Assembly (NCBI RefSeq): GCF_037911585.1
Contig: NZ_JBAJNS010000001.1
Coordinates: 748,001 to 812,000, forward strand
Reading direction: 5' to 3'
Origin: Streptomyces sp. GSL17-111
Lineage (GTDB): Bacteria > Actinomycetota > Actinomycetes > Streptomycetales > Streptomycetaceae
DNA: 64,000 bases
Shown here: one piece after another, positions 30,854 to 38,709 of the stretch
Layout of the letters: every line of letters starts with the position of its first letter
Numbering within the stretch: position 1 is the stretch's first letter
Notes under the pieces: generated by a model
Database searches by the model: none
The model's input: only the letters and a program-made list of their open reading frames with translations
What the model was told of the DNA's origin: nothing
Program-made: the position numbers and the translations under genes

Positions 30854-32695
30854 ATGTGTGGGATCACCGGATGGATCGCCCTGCGGCGGAACCTGGAGGA
30901 GCAGCGGCCCGCGCTCGACGCGATGACCGCGACCATGGGCTGCCGGGGCCCGGACGCCGAGGGCGCCTGGGTGTCGGGCCCCGCCGCGCTGGGACACCGC
31001 CGGCTGGCCGTGATCGACCTGGAGGGCGGCGTCCAGCCCATGACGGCCGAGACGCCCGACGGGCCGGTCGTCCTCACCTACAGCGGGGAGACCTACAACT
31101 TCCGTGAGCTGCGCGAGGAGCTGGTTCGTCGCGGTCACCGGTTCCGGACCGCGAGCGACACCGAGGTCGTCCTGCACGCCTACCTGGAGTGGGGCGAGGA
31201 GGTGGCCGACCATCTGGAGGGCATGTACGCGCTCGGCATCTGGGACGGCCGGGTCGACCGGCTGCTCCTGCTGCGCGACCGGCTCGGCATCAAGCCGCTG
31301 TTCGTGTACGAGACCGAGGACGGCCTGCTGTTCGGGTCGGAGGCCAAGGCGATCCTCGCCCACCCGGAGGCGGAAGCCGTGGTCGACGCCGACGGCTTCC
31401 GCGAGCTGTTCGGCTTCGTCAAGGAGCCGGGCCGGGCGGTGTGGGCGGGCATGCGCGAGGTGGCTCCGGGCACCATGCTGCTGCTGGACCGGAGCGGGCT
31501 GCGCGAGCGGGTCTACTGGCGGCTGGAGGTGGCCGAACACCGCGACGACACGGAGACGACGGTCGGCCGCGTGCGGGAGCTGCTGGAGGACAGCGTCCGC
31601 CGTCAGCTCGTCGCGGACGTCCCTCGCTGCGTGCTGCTCTCCGGTGGGCTGGACTCCAGCGCCCTGACGGCTCTGGCCTCCCGGCAGTTGGCCGAGCAGG
31701 GGGAGCGCGCGCGGACGTTCACCGTCGACTTCGAGCAGCCGGAGGCGTTCCGTCCCGACGAGTTGCGCGGCTCCCAGGACGCCCCGTTCGCCCGCGCCGT
31801 CGTCGAGCACCTGGGCACGCTGCACACCGACATCAAGCTCGACCACCAGGAACTGGCCAACCCGGAGGTGCGGCGGGCCACGGTCCGGGCGCGTGATCTA
31901 CCCTTCGGCTTCGGTGAGGCGGACAACTCGCTGTACCTGCTGTTCAAGGCGATCCGCGAGCACTCGACGGTGGCGCTCTCCGGCGAGTCGTCCGACGAGA
32001 TCTTCGGCGGCTACCCGTGGTTCCACCTGCCGGCCGTGACCGAGGTCCCGATGTTCCCGTGGGTCACCGCCTCCGGTATGGGACCCAAGTCGCATCCGAC
32101 CAAGCTCATCGACCCCACCCTGCTGCTGGAGACCCTCGACGTGCCCGGCTACTGGGCGCAGCGCTGGGCGGACAGCGTCGCGCACCTGCCCGCCGTCCCC
32201 GGTGAGGACGCGCGCGAACGTCGGATGCGCGAGTTCTGCTACGTCCACCTCACCAGCCTGCTGGGCCTGCTGCTGGACCGGAAGGACCGGATGAGCATGG
32301 CGGTGGGGCTGGAGGTGCGGGTGCCGTTCTGCGACCACCGGCTCGCGGAGTACGTCTTCAACACCCCCTGGTCGATGAAGACGTTCGACGGCCGGGAGAA
32401 GAGCCTCTTGCGCGCGGCGATGCGCGACACGCTCCCGACGTCGGTGGTGGAGCGCGTCAAGGCCCTCTACCCGCACACCCAGGAGCTGCGCTACGTCGCG
32501 GCGTTGCAGCGCCAGGTCAGCGAGCTGCTGAGCGACGACCACGGCGCGGCGGACTTCTTCGACCGGGCCGCACTGGCCAAGGCCGCGGCCGGTGAGCCCG
32601 GCGCCGTCGAGCCGGACGAACGCGAGGCGTTCGAACGCGTCCTGGACCTCGCCGTCTGGCTCGACACCTACCGTCCGACGATCAAGCTGTCCTGA
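30854..32695 (+). CDS. pieD: Asparagine-synthetase-like amidotransferase supplying the pyridine nitrogen
   Basis: 613 residues, the usual length for glutamine-dependent AsnB-type enzymes. ATG 30854 follows a strong GAAGGAAGAAG site. The N-terminal glutaminase has the nucleophile Cys2 (MCGITGW), RGPDAEG and YSGETYNF; the C-terminal synthetase domain has the ATP pyrophosphatase loop SGGLDSS and the LSGESSDEIFGGY motif. In AsnB the acid is adenylated and then attacked by ammonia. In the piericidin pathway the homologue is thought to amidate the beta,delta-diketo acid released by the TE, after which the amide nitrogen closes the pyridone. Lies 83 bases after pieC and 86 bases before pieB2, same strand. 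Confidence 0.87.
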   Translation: MCGITGWIALRRNLEEQRPALDAMTATMGCRGPDAEGAWVSGPAALGHRRLAVIDLEGGVQPMTAETPDGPVVLTYSGETYNFRELREELVRRGHRFRTASDTEVVLHAYLEWGEEVADHLEGMYALGIWDGRVDRLLLLRDRLGIKPLFVYETEDGLLFGSEAKAILAHPEAEAVVDADGFRELFGFVKEPGRAVWAGMREVAPGTMLLLDRSGLRERVYWRLEVAEHRDDTETTVGRVRELLEDSVRRQLVADVPRCVLLSGGLDSSALTALASRQLAEQGERARTFTVDFEQPEAFRPDELRGSQDAPFARAVVEHLGTLHTDIKLDHQELANPEVRRATVRARDLPFGFGEADNSLYLLFKAIREHSTVALSGESSDEIFGGYPWFHLPAVTEVPMFPWVTASGMGPKSHPTKLIDPTLLLETLDVPGYWAQRWADSVAHLPAVPGEDARERRMREFCYVHLTSLLGLLLDRKDRMSMAVGLEVRVPFCDHRLAEYVFNTPWSMKTFDGREKSLLRAAMRDTLPTSVVERVKALYPHTQELRYVAALQRQVSELLSDDHGAADFFDRAALAKAAAGEPGAVEPDEREAFERVLDLAVWLDTYRPTIKLS

Positions 32696-32781
32696 GCCCG
32701 GACGGCCTCCCCGCCGTCCCGCCTCTCCCCCACCCCCCGCGCACTCCCTTCCCTTCCTTGTCCTAAGGAGCAGCCGAGCCC

Positions 32782-33555
32782 ATGGCAGTCGACAACGACG
32801 TGTACAACGAACTTCCCTGGTGGGACGACGACCAGCCGTTCGCGACGCTGGAGGCGTTCACCCCGGCACGATTCGACTACTTCCACGGTGTGCTCACCGG
32901 CCGTCTGCACCTGGACCCGGCGGGCCTGCGGGTGCTGGACATCGGCTGCGGCGGCGGGCTGCTCGCGGAGCGCTTCAGCCGCCTCGGCGCCCACGTCACC
33001 GGCGTGGACCCCTCGGGCCCCTCCCTGGCGTCGGCGCGTGAGCACGCCGCCCAGGAGGGCCTGACGATCGAGTACCTGGAGGCCGTCGCCGAGGAACTGC
33101 CCTTCGAGGACGCCTCGTTCGACCTCGTGTACTGCTGCGACACGCTGGAGCACGTCACCAGCACCGACCAGGCCGTCGCGGAGGCGGTCCGTGTCCTCAA
33201 GCCGGGCGGCCACTACTTCTACGACACGATCAACCGGACGTTCCTCTCCAAGCTGTCCATGATCAAGATGGCTCAGGACTGGAAGGCGACGCGTTTCGCA
33301 CCCAAGAACCTGCACGACTGGAACAGCTTCATCAAGCCCGAGGAGCTGTACGCCCTCTTCCGCAAGCACGGCCTGGAGAACCAGGACACGGTCGGCTTCG
33401 CCTCCGACCGCCCGAAGGGAGAGCTGCTGCGGGCGATGCGCAGCCGGGCCAAGGGCCAGATCACCTACGGGGAGCTGGGACGCCGCTTCCAGCTCGGCGT
33501 GCACCGGGACACCTCGGTCGTCTACGGCGGCTGGGCCCGGAAGGTGCACCGATGA
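32782..33555 (+). CDS. pieB2: UbiG-like SAM-dependent O-methyltransferase of the piericidin pathway
   Basis: 257 residues. ATG 32782 with AAGGAG about 11 bases upstream. Strong similarity by eye to the 3-demethylubiquinone 3-O-methyltransferase (UbiG) family: VLDIGCGGGLLAERF as SAM motif I near residues 52-66, VTGVDPSG as motif II, YCCDTLEHV as motif III and LKPGGHYFYDT after it. UbiG enzymes methylate phenolic hydroxyls next to a lipophilic chain, which parallels an O-methylation of the hydroxypyridine ring carrying a polyene tail. Its stop overlaps the start of the hydroxylase gene (ATGA), consistent with coupled translation and with methylation following hydroxylation; I recall this as the 4'-O enzyme. 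Confidence 0.83.
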   Translation: MAVDNDVYNELPWWDDDQPFATLEAFTPARFDYFHGVLTGRLHLDPAGLRVLDIGCGGGLLAERFSRLGAHVTGVDPSGPSLASAREHAAQEGLTIEYLEAVAEELPFEDASFDLVYCCDTLEHVTSTDQAVAEAVRVLKPGGHYFYDTINRTFLSKLSMIKMAQDWKATRFAPKNLHDWNSFIKPEELYALFRKHGLENQDTVGFASDRPKGELLRAMRSRAKGQITYGELGRRFQLGVHRDTSVVYGGWARKVHR

Positions 33556-35369
33556 CCGCACGCCCGCGAGGCGCCCCCGGAGCCGCCGGGACGGCTCGCG
33601 GCTCCGGGACGCACACACCCGACGTCCGCGTCCCGGTGCTGGTCGTGGGCGCGGGCCCGGCCGGGCTGACGGCGTCCCTCACCCTCTCCCGGCAGGGAGT
33701 GGCCCATCTGCTCGTGGACCGCCACCACGGCAGTGCCCACACCCCCCGGGCCCACCTCCTCAACCAGCGCACCGGGGAGATCCTCCGCGACCTCGGCCTG
33801 GAGGAGCGGGTGCTGGCCGAGGCGACCCCGAGCCCGATGTTCGCCAACCACGTCTTCATGTCGACCTTCGCCGGGCCCGAGGTCAGCCGTCTGGACGCCT
33901 ACGGCAACGGGCCGGACCGGATCGGGGACTACCTGGCCGCCAGCCCCAGCCGGATGTGCAACCTCGCCCAGCACCTGCTGGAGCCGATCATGGTCGCGGA
34001 GGTGGAGCGCGCCGGTGTGGGGTCGCTGCGCTGCGGCCAGGAGTTCCTGCGGCTGGAGCAGGACGGCGAGGGCGTCACCTCGGTGCTGCTGGACCGGCGG
34101 ACGGGGCGGGAGTGGACCGTACGGTCGGAGTACGTCATCGGTGCCGACGGCGGGCGCAGCCGGGTGCGGGAGAGCTGCGGCATCGCGCTGGAGGGCAGCG
34201 AGGGCCTGGCCCGGGTGGTGTCGGTGTGGTTCGAGGCCGACCTCTCCCGGCACTGCGCGGACCGTCCCGCGATCCTCTACGTCGGGGGCGTCCCCGGCCG
34301 GCCGCCCGAGGACGGCCGGGTGTTCGTGAGCGTCCGCCCGTGGCACGACTGGATGTACCTGCGCTTCCTCGACGCCGAGGGCGCCGCGTCCTTCGACCCG
34401 GACGACCACGAGGAGATCGTCGCGCACATCCGGCAGAGCATCGGCGACCCCGCGATCGACGTCCGCGTGAAACGCGTGTCGCCGTGGCAGGTCAACGCGG
34501 TGGTGGCCGAACGCTTCGCCGCCGGGCGGGTGTTCTGCCTGGGCGACGCCGTGCACCAGATGCCGCCGACGAACGGCCTCGGCCTCAACACGGCCATCGC
34601 GGACGCCTTCAACCTGGCGTGGAAACTGCCGCTGGTCCTCGGAGGGAGGGCCGGCCCCGAACTGCTGGCCACCTACGAGAGCGAGCGTCGTCCCGTCGCC
34701 GCGCAGGTCGTGGACCGGGCCGTGCGCAGCATGGCCGACTTCCTCGGCATCCCCGCCGCCCTCGGGTACACGGCGGGGCAGAGCGCGGAGGAACAGTGGG
34801 AGCTGCTGCGCTCCCTCGACGACGACACCCCGTCGGCCGCGGCCCGGCGCGCGGCCCTGGCCGAGGCCACCGCGCGGATCGACTACCAGGTCAACGCGCA
34901 CGGGGTGGAACTCGGCTACCGCTACCGGGCGGGCGCGCGGATGGACGACGGCACGCCGGAGCCCCCCGCCGAACGGGACCCGGAGCTGTACTACGCGCCG
35001 ACGACCTGGCCGGGCGCCCGGCTCCCGCACGCCTGGCTGGAGGACGGCCGCCGCCGGCGCTCCACCCTGGACGTCGCCGGGGGCGGCCGCTTCACCCTGC
35101 TCACCGGCCGGGGCGGCGACGCCTGGTACGACGCGGCCCGGTCGGCGGCCCGGGAGACCGGCGTGGACGTCACGGTCCTGTCCATCGGCACCACCAACGG
35201 GCTGCGTGATCCCTACGGCACCTGGGAGCGGCTACGCGAGGTGGACGCGGACGGCGGCGTCCTCGTCCGCCCCGACGCCCACGTCGCCTGGCGCGCCCGC
35301 ACCTCCGCCTCGGCCCAGGACCTCCCGAAGATCCTCACCGAACTCCTCCACACCCCGTCCCACCCCTGA
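33552..35369 (+). CDS. pieE: FAD-dependent aromatic-type monooxygenase (pyridine ring hydroxylase)
   Basis: 605 residues; ATG 33552 overlaps the pieB2 stop by four bases. Class A flavoprotein hydroxylase of the PheA/MhpA group: N-terminal dinucleotide loop VVGAGPAGLTASL (about 31-43), RTGEILRDLGL, the second FAD/NADPH motif in VIGADGGRSRVRE, and the GD motif CLGDAVHQMPPTNGLGLN with the following helix. The C-terminal 170 residues form the thioredoxin-like extension common in phenol hydroxylase relatives. In the piericidin pathway PieE hydroxylates the pyridone ring so that it can be O-methylated. It is the last gene before a strong terminator and the IS junction, so the cluster appears to end here; no regulator gene is seen on this side. 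Confidence 0.87.
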   Translation: MTARPRGAPGAAGTARGSGTHTPDVRVPVLVVGAGPAGLTASLTLSRQGVAHLLVDRHHGSAHTPRAHLLNQRTGEILRDLGLEERVLAEATPSPMFANHVFMSTFAGPEVSRLDAYGNGPDRIGDYLAASPSRMCNLAQHLLEPIMVAEVERAGVGSLRCGQEFLRLEQDGEGVTSVLLDRRTGREWTVRSEYVIGADGGRSRVRESCGIALEGSEGLARVVSVWFEADLSRHCADRPAILYVGGVPGRPPEDGRVFVSVRPWHDWMYLRFLDAEGAASFDPDDHEEIVAHIRQSIGDPAIDVRVKRVSPWQVNAVVAERFAAGRVFCLGDAVHQMPPTNGLGLNTAIADAFNLAWKLPLVLGGRAGPELLATYESERRPVAAQVVDRAVRSMADFLGIPAALGYTAGQSAEEQWELLRSLDDDTPSAAARRAALAEATARIDYQVNAHGVELGYRYRAGARMDDGTPEPPAERDPELYYAPTTWPGARLPHAWLEDGRRRRSTLDVAGGGRFTLLTGRGGDAWYDAARSAARETGVDVTVLSIGTTNGLRDPYGTWERLREVDADGGVLVRPDAHVAWRARTSASAQDLPKILTELLHTPSHP

Positions 35370-35398
35370 CCCCGACCGTCCGGTAGCCCGCGACGTAC

Positions 35399-35438
35399 GG
35401 CAACGGCCCGACGATCCGCCGATCGTCGGGCCGTTGCC
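35399..35438 (+). terminator. Strong hairpin terminator after pieE
   Basis: Perfect 18-bp stem (GGCAACGGCCCGACGATC and its complement) with a CGCC tetraloop, 30 bases after the pieE stop. There is no T-run, as is usual for Streptomyces terminators. It marks the downstream end of the piericidin operon. Confidence 0.85.
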
Positions 35439-35654
35439 CGTGCCGCGCTCAAGCCGGAACCGCAGCATGGGCACAGCGGGACCGGCGATGCGTACGCTCA
35501 GCCCACCGCGGACGTCGGCCAGAACCGCACGAGGTGGTGCTCCACGCCGTACGGAACACCCTCTCCCCTCCCGGGCACGGCTTCCGCCGAGGCCCTCGCC
35601 CGGTGAAGAACTAGGTGTGTTGTCCCGGCACGTTGGTGACGGGCGACACACCTA
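35439..35654. other. Gap between pieE terminator and IS5-like element; no gene recognised
   Basis: No frame here has a convincing start or recognised product. The notable structure is an inverted repeat at its end: 35611-35627 and 35640-35655 share CTAGGTGTGT on opposite strands and then diverge, with a short spacer. The inner TTGTCCCG resembles the end of the adjacent IS5-like element, so it may be an end relic of a related element. The rest may be a worn gene remnant. Confidence 0.5.
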
Positions 35655-36484
35655 GAGGTTGTCCCGTAAGTGATCTTGTCGTGGGATGATCTTGTGGTGG
35701 CTGGTGTGATCACGGCGTCGGAGCCGTCCTGGATAGCCCCGTTCATCGGTTTGAGCCCGCGCTCCTTCGCCTAGCTGGTGGCGGCCTTGGAGCGTGAGGG
35801 TGCGGGTGCACCGGGTCGTGGGAGGCCATGGGGTCTGCCGCTGGCGGACCAGGTTTTGCTGCGGCAGCTGGCGCCCTTGTTCGGTGTCTCGAAATCGGCC
35901 GCGGACCGCGTCATCGACCACATCGTGCCGATGCTCGCACTCCAGCCGGTCCGCAAGCGGCGCAGGGACACGGTCTGGATCGTGGACGGCACCTTGGTGC
36001 CCACGCGCGACCGGCAGGTGGCCGCTTCCAGCAAGAACTACCGCTACTCCACCAACCACCAGGTCGTCATCGACGCCGACACCCTCCTGGTCGCGTTGAT
36101 CGGCCGTCCCCTGCCGGGCAACCGCAACGACTGCAAGGCGTGGGAGGAGTCCGGGGCCAAGATCGCCGTCGGCAGCGCAACGGTCATCGCCGACGGCGGC
36201 TACATCGGCACCGGCCTCCTCATCCCACACCGCCGGGAAGCGGGCCGGGAGCTGCCCGGATGGAAGGAGGAACACAACGCCTCCCACCGTCAGGTACGGG
36301 CCAGGGTCGAGCACGTCTTTTCCCGCATGAAGAACTGGAAGATCCTCCGCGACTGCCGCCTCAAAGGAGACGGCGTCCACCAGGCAATCCTCGGTGTTGC
36401 CCGGCTGCACAACCTCGCACTGCCGGATAGGACCGACCTCCCCGCAGCCACAACCAACCCGCAGATCACTTACGGGACAACCTC
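35655..36484 (+). mobile_element. IS5-family insertion sequence, 830 bp, probably inactive
   Basis: Perfect 22-bp terminal inverted repeats starting GAGGTTGTCCCGTAAG at both ends (35655 rightward, 36484 leftward), flanked by TA at 35653-35654 and 36485-36486 within CTAG. Size and TA-type target fit the IS427-like group of IS5. It carries one interrupted DDE transposase frame. It lies directly against an IS630-family element on its right. Confidence 0.85.
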
Positions 36485-36503
36485 TAGTGTCCTGAGTCGT
36501 TAG
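35697..36503 (+). pseudogene. IS5-family DDE transposase, interrupted
   Basis: The intact part starts at GTG 35778 (241 residues) and encodes a DDE_Tnp_4-type transposase: SKSAADRVIDH helix-turn-helix, VDGTLVP (first Asp), ADGGYIG (second Asp) and ARVEHVFSRMKNWKIL (Glu). Upstream in the same frame, GTG 35697 begins a stretch typical of the N-terminus of such transposases (VAGVITASEPSW), ending at TAG 35772-35774. In addition, VLLRQLAPLFG lacks about a dozen residues (a segment like AYWRTNLTM) that I remember between VLL and RQL in relatives. The stop codon used lies beyond the element's right end, in the neighbouring IS630 sequence. Both lesions suggest a dead copy; the deletion call depends on memory of the family. 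Confidence 0.75.
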
Positions 36504-37572
36504 TTCGTGTGCAGTATGCGGCGAGGGTTTCGAGGATCTCATCCGCGCTCTTGGTCCACACGAACGGCTTGGGGTTCTTGTTCCACTCGTTGATCCAGCC
36601 GCGGATGTCCCGTTCCAGCTCGACGACGCTGCGGTGGGCCGAGCGGCGGAGCTTGCGGCAGGTCAGCTCGGCGAACCAGCGCTCGACGAGGTTGAGCCAG
36701 GAGGCGGAGGTGGGGGTGAAGTGCAGGTGGAAGCGAGGGTGTCGCAGCAGCCACTTCTTGACCGCTTCGGTCTTGTGGGTGGCGTAGTTGTCCAGGACCA
36801 GGTGCAGGTCCAGGTGCTTGGGTACGGCGGCGTCGATGGTCTTCAGGAAGCGGAGGAATTCCTGGTGGCGGTGGCGTCGGTAGTGCTGGGCTATGACCGA
36901 GCCGGAGGCGATGTCCAGGGCGGCGAACAGGCTGGTGGTGCCGTGCCGGACGTAGTCGTGCGTCATCCTCGCCGGCGTCGTCGGCGACAGGGGCAGCACG
37001 GGCTGCGTGCGGTCCAGGGCCTGGATCTGCGACTTCTCATCCACCGCCAGGACCAGCGCGTTCTCTGGGGGCGAGAGGTAGATGCCGACCACGTCGCGGA
37101 CCTTGGTCACGAACTGCGGGTCGGTCGAGAGCTTCCACGTCTGGACGATGTGGGGCTTGAGGCCGAACGCCCGCCAGACCCGGGAGACGGCCGACTGCGA
37201 TATGCCCTCGGCCTGGGCCATCGACCGCGTCGACCAGTGCGAATCACCCGACGGCGGCGCTTGGCCAAGGGTCCTGGCGACCATGGCCTCGACCTGCTCG
37301 TCGGTGATCTTTCGGGGCGCGCCCGAACGCGGAAGGTCCACCAGACCCTCCAACCGGTCCGCGACGAACCTCGAGCGCCACTTGCGCACCGTCTCCCGCG
37401 AGATCCCCAGGTCATCCGCGACCTGCGCGTTCGGTCGGCCCTCGGCACACGCCAGGACGATCCTCGACCGCAGCGCCAGTGCCTGCGAGGCCGTCCGCTT
37501 GCGCAACCAGCCCCGCAGGACACGGCGTTCGTGATCGGACAGCTCCAGCAGCAGCGGCTTCGGACCAGGCAT
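36484..37572 (-). CDS. IS630-family transposase
   Basis: 362 residues, full length for the family and without internal stops. N-terminal HTH (ADDLGISRETVRKWRSRF, about residues 54-71) of the HTH_29/Helix_turn_helix_32 type, linker with SGAPRKITDEQV, then a DDE_3 superendonuclease domain: LAVDEKSQIQALDRTQP (first Asp), LVLDNYATHKT (second Asp) and SWLNLVERWFAEL (Glu). The stop codon TAG is formed across the element's end and the TA target. The element looks capable of transposition. Starts at ATG 37572 just inside the right inverted repeat. Confidence 0.92.
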   Translation of the reverse strand: MPGPKPLLLELSDHERRVLRGWLRKRTASQALALRSRIVLACAEGRPNAQVADDLGISRETVRKWRSRFVADRLEGLVDLPRSGAPRKITDEQVEAMVARTLGQAPPSGDSHWSTRSMAQAEGISQSAVSRVWRAFGLKPHIVQTWKLSTDPQFVTKVRDVVGIYLSPPENALVLAVDEKSQIQALDRTQPVLPLSPTTPARMTHDYVRHGTTSLFAALDIASGSVIAQHYRRHRHQEFLRFLKTIDAAVPKHLDLHLVLDNYATHKTEAVKKWLLRHPRFHLHFTPTSASWLNLVERWFAELTCRKLRRSAHRSVVELERDIRGWINEWNKNPKPFVWTKSADEILETLAAYCTRTNDSGH

Positions 37573-37615
37573 CGCCCCACCCTACAACCGCAACCGAACT
37601 AACGACTCAAGACAC
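36487..37615 (-). mobile_element. IS630-family insertion sequence, 1129 bp
   Basis: Terminal inverted repeats of about 21 bp with one mismatch: GTGTCCTGAGTCGTTAG at 36487 and, on the other strand, GTGTCTTGAGTCGTTAG from 37615. TA dinucleotides at 36485-36486 and 37616-37617 are the expected IS630 target duplication. The left TA is the same one that bounds the IS5-like element. Removing both elements restores a plausible empty site, CACACCTAGGACAGG. Confidence 0.88.
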
Positions 37616-37657
37616 TAGGACAGGTTGCCCCCCTGCACTCAGAGCGGAGGACCATTC

Positions 37658-37849
37658 ATGAAAAAGGAGAAGAGCCCCGTTTACCTCATGTCACTGGGGG
37701 TTCAATTGGCAAGCGCGACTGCCCTCCTCTACCTATGGATAGAAGCCCGAGAGCGCACGATCTGGTCATTTTTCTTCCTGCTTGTCGTGCTGCTGACAGT
37801 AGGCGGACTCACCTGTATCACTCAGGACGCAGCAAAACACCGAAAATGA
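37658..37849 (+). CDS. Small two-helix membrane protein of unknown function
   Basis: 63 residues from ATG 37658, with an excellent GCGGAGG ribosome site seven bases upstream. Sequence begins MKKEKS, then two hydrophobic segments (about 8-28 and 36-56) separated by EARER, and ends in a basic tail, DAAKHRK. Predicted topology is a hairpin in the membrane with both ends inside. A/T content is higher than in neighbouring genes. It sits between the IS630 element and the convergent 3' end of drmC. I do not recognise the family. Small membrane proteins in defence islands are often effectors, but nothing here shows that; it could equally be a remnant gene. Confidence 0.55.
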   Translation: MKKEKSPVYLMSLGVQLASATALLYLWIEARERTIWSFFFLLVVLLTVGGLTCITQDAAKHRK

Positions 37850-37938
37850 CACGCATGCCCGTCGACTTCAATCTCAGTGATGTTGGGGTGCCCCTGGCTC
37901 TCCTCCCTCCAGGTGGAGACGCCACCTTCGCGACACCT

Positions 37939-38709
37939 TTAGATCGACAGTCTCTTGAGCGCACCCATGCGCTGCAGCGCTGTGATGTGCTCGGCCGCGC
38001 GAATGGGGGCGGTGCCACCCCGGATGAGGGCACCGGCTTCAAGGTTGCGGCGAGCTCCGGCCTCAGTGAGGTTCGCACTGCCCAGAAAGAGGACACGCCG
38101 GTCGGCGACCGCCAACTTCGCGTGCTGACGCGCTCCCGGCTGCGACCGTGCTTGGGGTGCCCAGTGCCACAGTCGCAGCCCTGACACGGAGGTGAAGGCA
38201 GTCGCCGGCTCGGGGCCGTGCAGCAGACCGGCGGCACCGTCCAGGGTCTCCACGACGACGTGCGCCTCGACACCGCGTCCCACCGCTGCGGCCAGCGCGG
38301 TCGTAAGCGCGGCATACGGGCGTGCCGCGTACGTCATGGCCAGCAGTTCGCTCTTGGCCTCACCGATGACCTCCAGGAGGACGTGGGCCGTGGCTCGCAC
38401 CGGCACTCCCGGCGTCGCGGGACCGCTCCACACGGTCCGCACATCGACCTCGTCACGACGGTGACGCCACGCTTCCACGTATCCGCGCAGATATGCCGCC
38501 GCTTCTCCCTGGGGTATGCGGACGGTCGCCATGGTCCGATACAGCTGCGATATCGCGGCGCTCGCGCCGGGGGACTGCATCACGGTCAACGTGTGCTCAC
38601 GCCCTCGTCCGCGGCTCAGAAGCAAGGAGAGGTCGTGCGTGCGCTCCGCACCCAGGGCGTCAGCGACGGCATGGACCGCCTCTACGAAATTCTCCTCTGC
38701 ACTGCTCAT
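37939..38709 (-). CDS. drmC: DISARM protein DrmC, phospholipase D family
   Basis: 256 residues. One HxKxxxxD catalytic motif of the PLD superfamily is present (His196, Lys198, Asp203), followed by FLGSANLTEAG, the usual GSxN continuation; the N-terminal half is helical and lacks a second HKD, so the enzyme would act as a dimer as do the small PLD nucleases. Start ATG overlaps the drmB stop by four bases, so translation is coupled. DrmC is the PLD component of the DISARM core triplet drmABC; in tested systems it contributes least to protection. The 3' end faces the small membrane protein gene. Confidence 0.88.
   Translation of the reverse strand: MSSAEENFVEAVHAVADALGAERTHDLSLLLSRGRGREHTLTVMQSPGASAAISQLYRTMATVRIPQGEAAAYLRGYVEAWRHRRDEVDVRTVWSGPATPGVPVRATAHVLLEVIGEAKSELLAMTYAARPYAALTTALAAAVGRGVEAHVVVETLDGAAGLLHGPEPATAFTSVSGLRLWHWAPQARSQPGARQHAKLAVADRRVLFLGSANLTEAGARRNLEAGALIRGGTAPIRAAEHITALQRMGALKRLSI

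Noticed and set aside
36634..37602. 322-codon plus-strand frame inside the IS630 element
   Set aside because: Antisense shadow of the IS630 transposase, which has HTH and DDE motifs on the minus strand.
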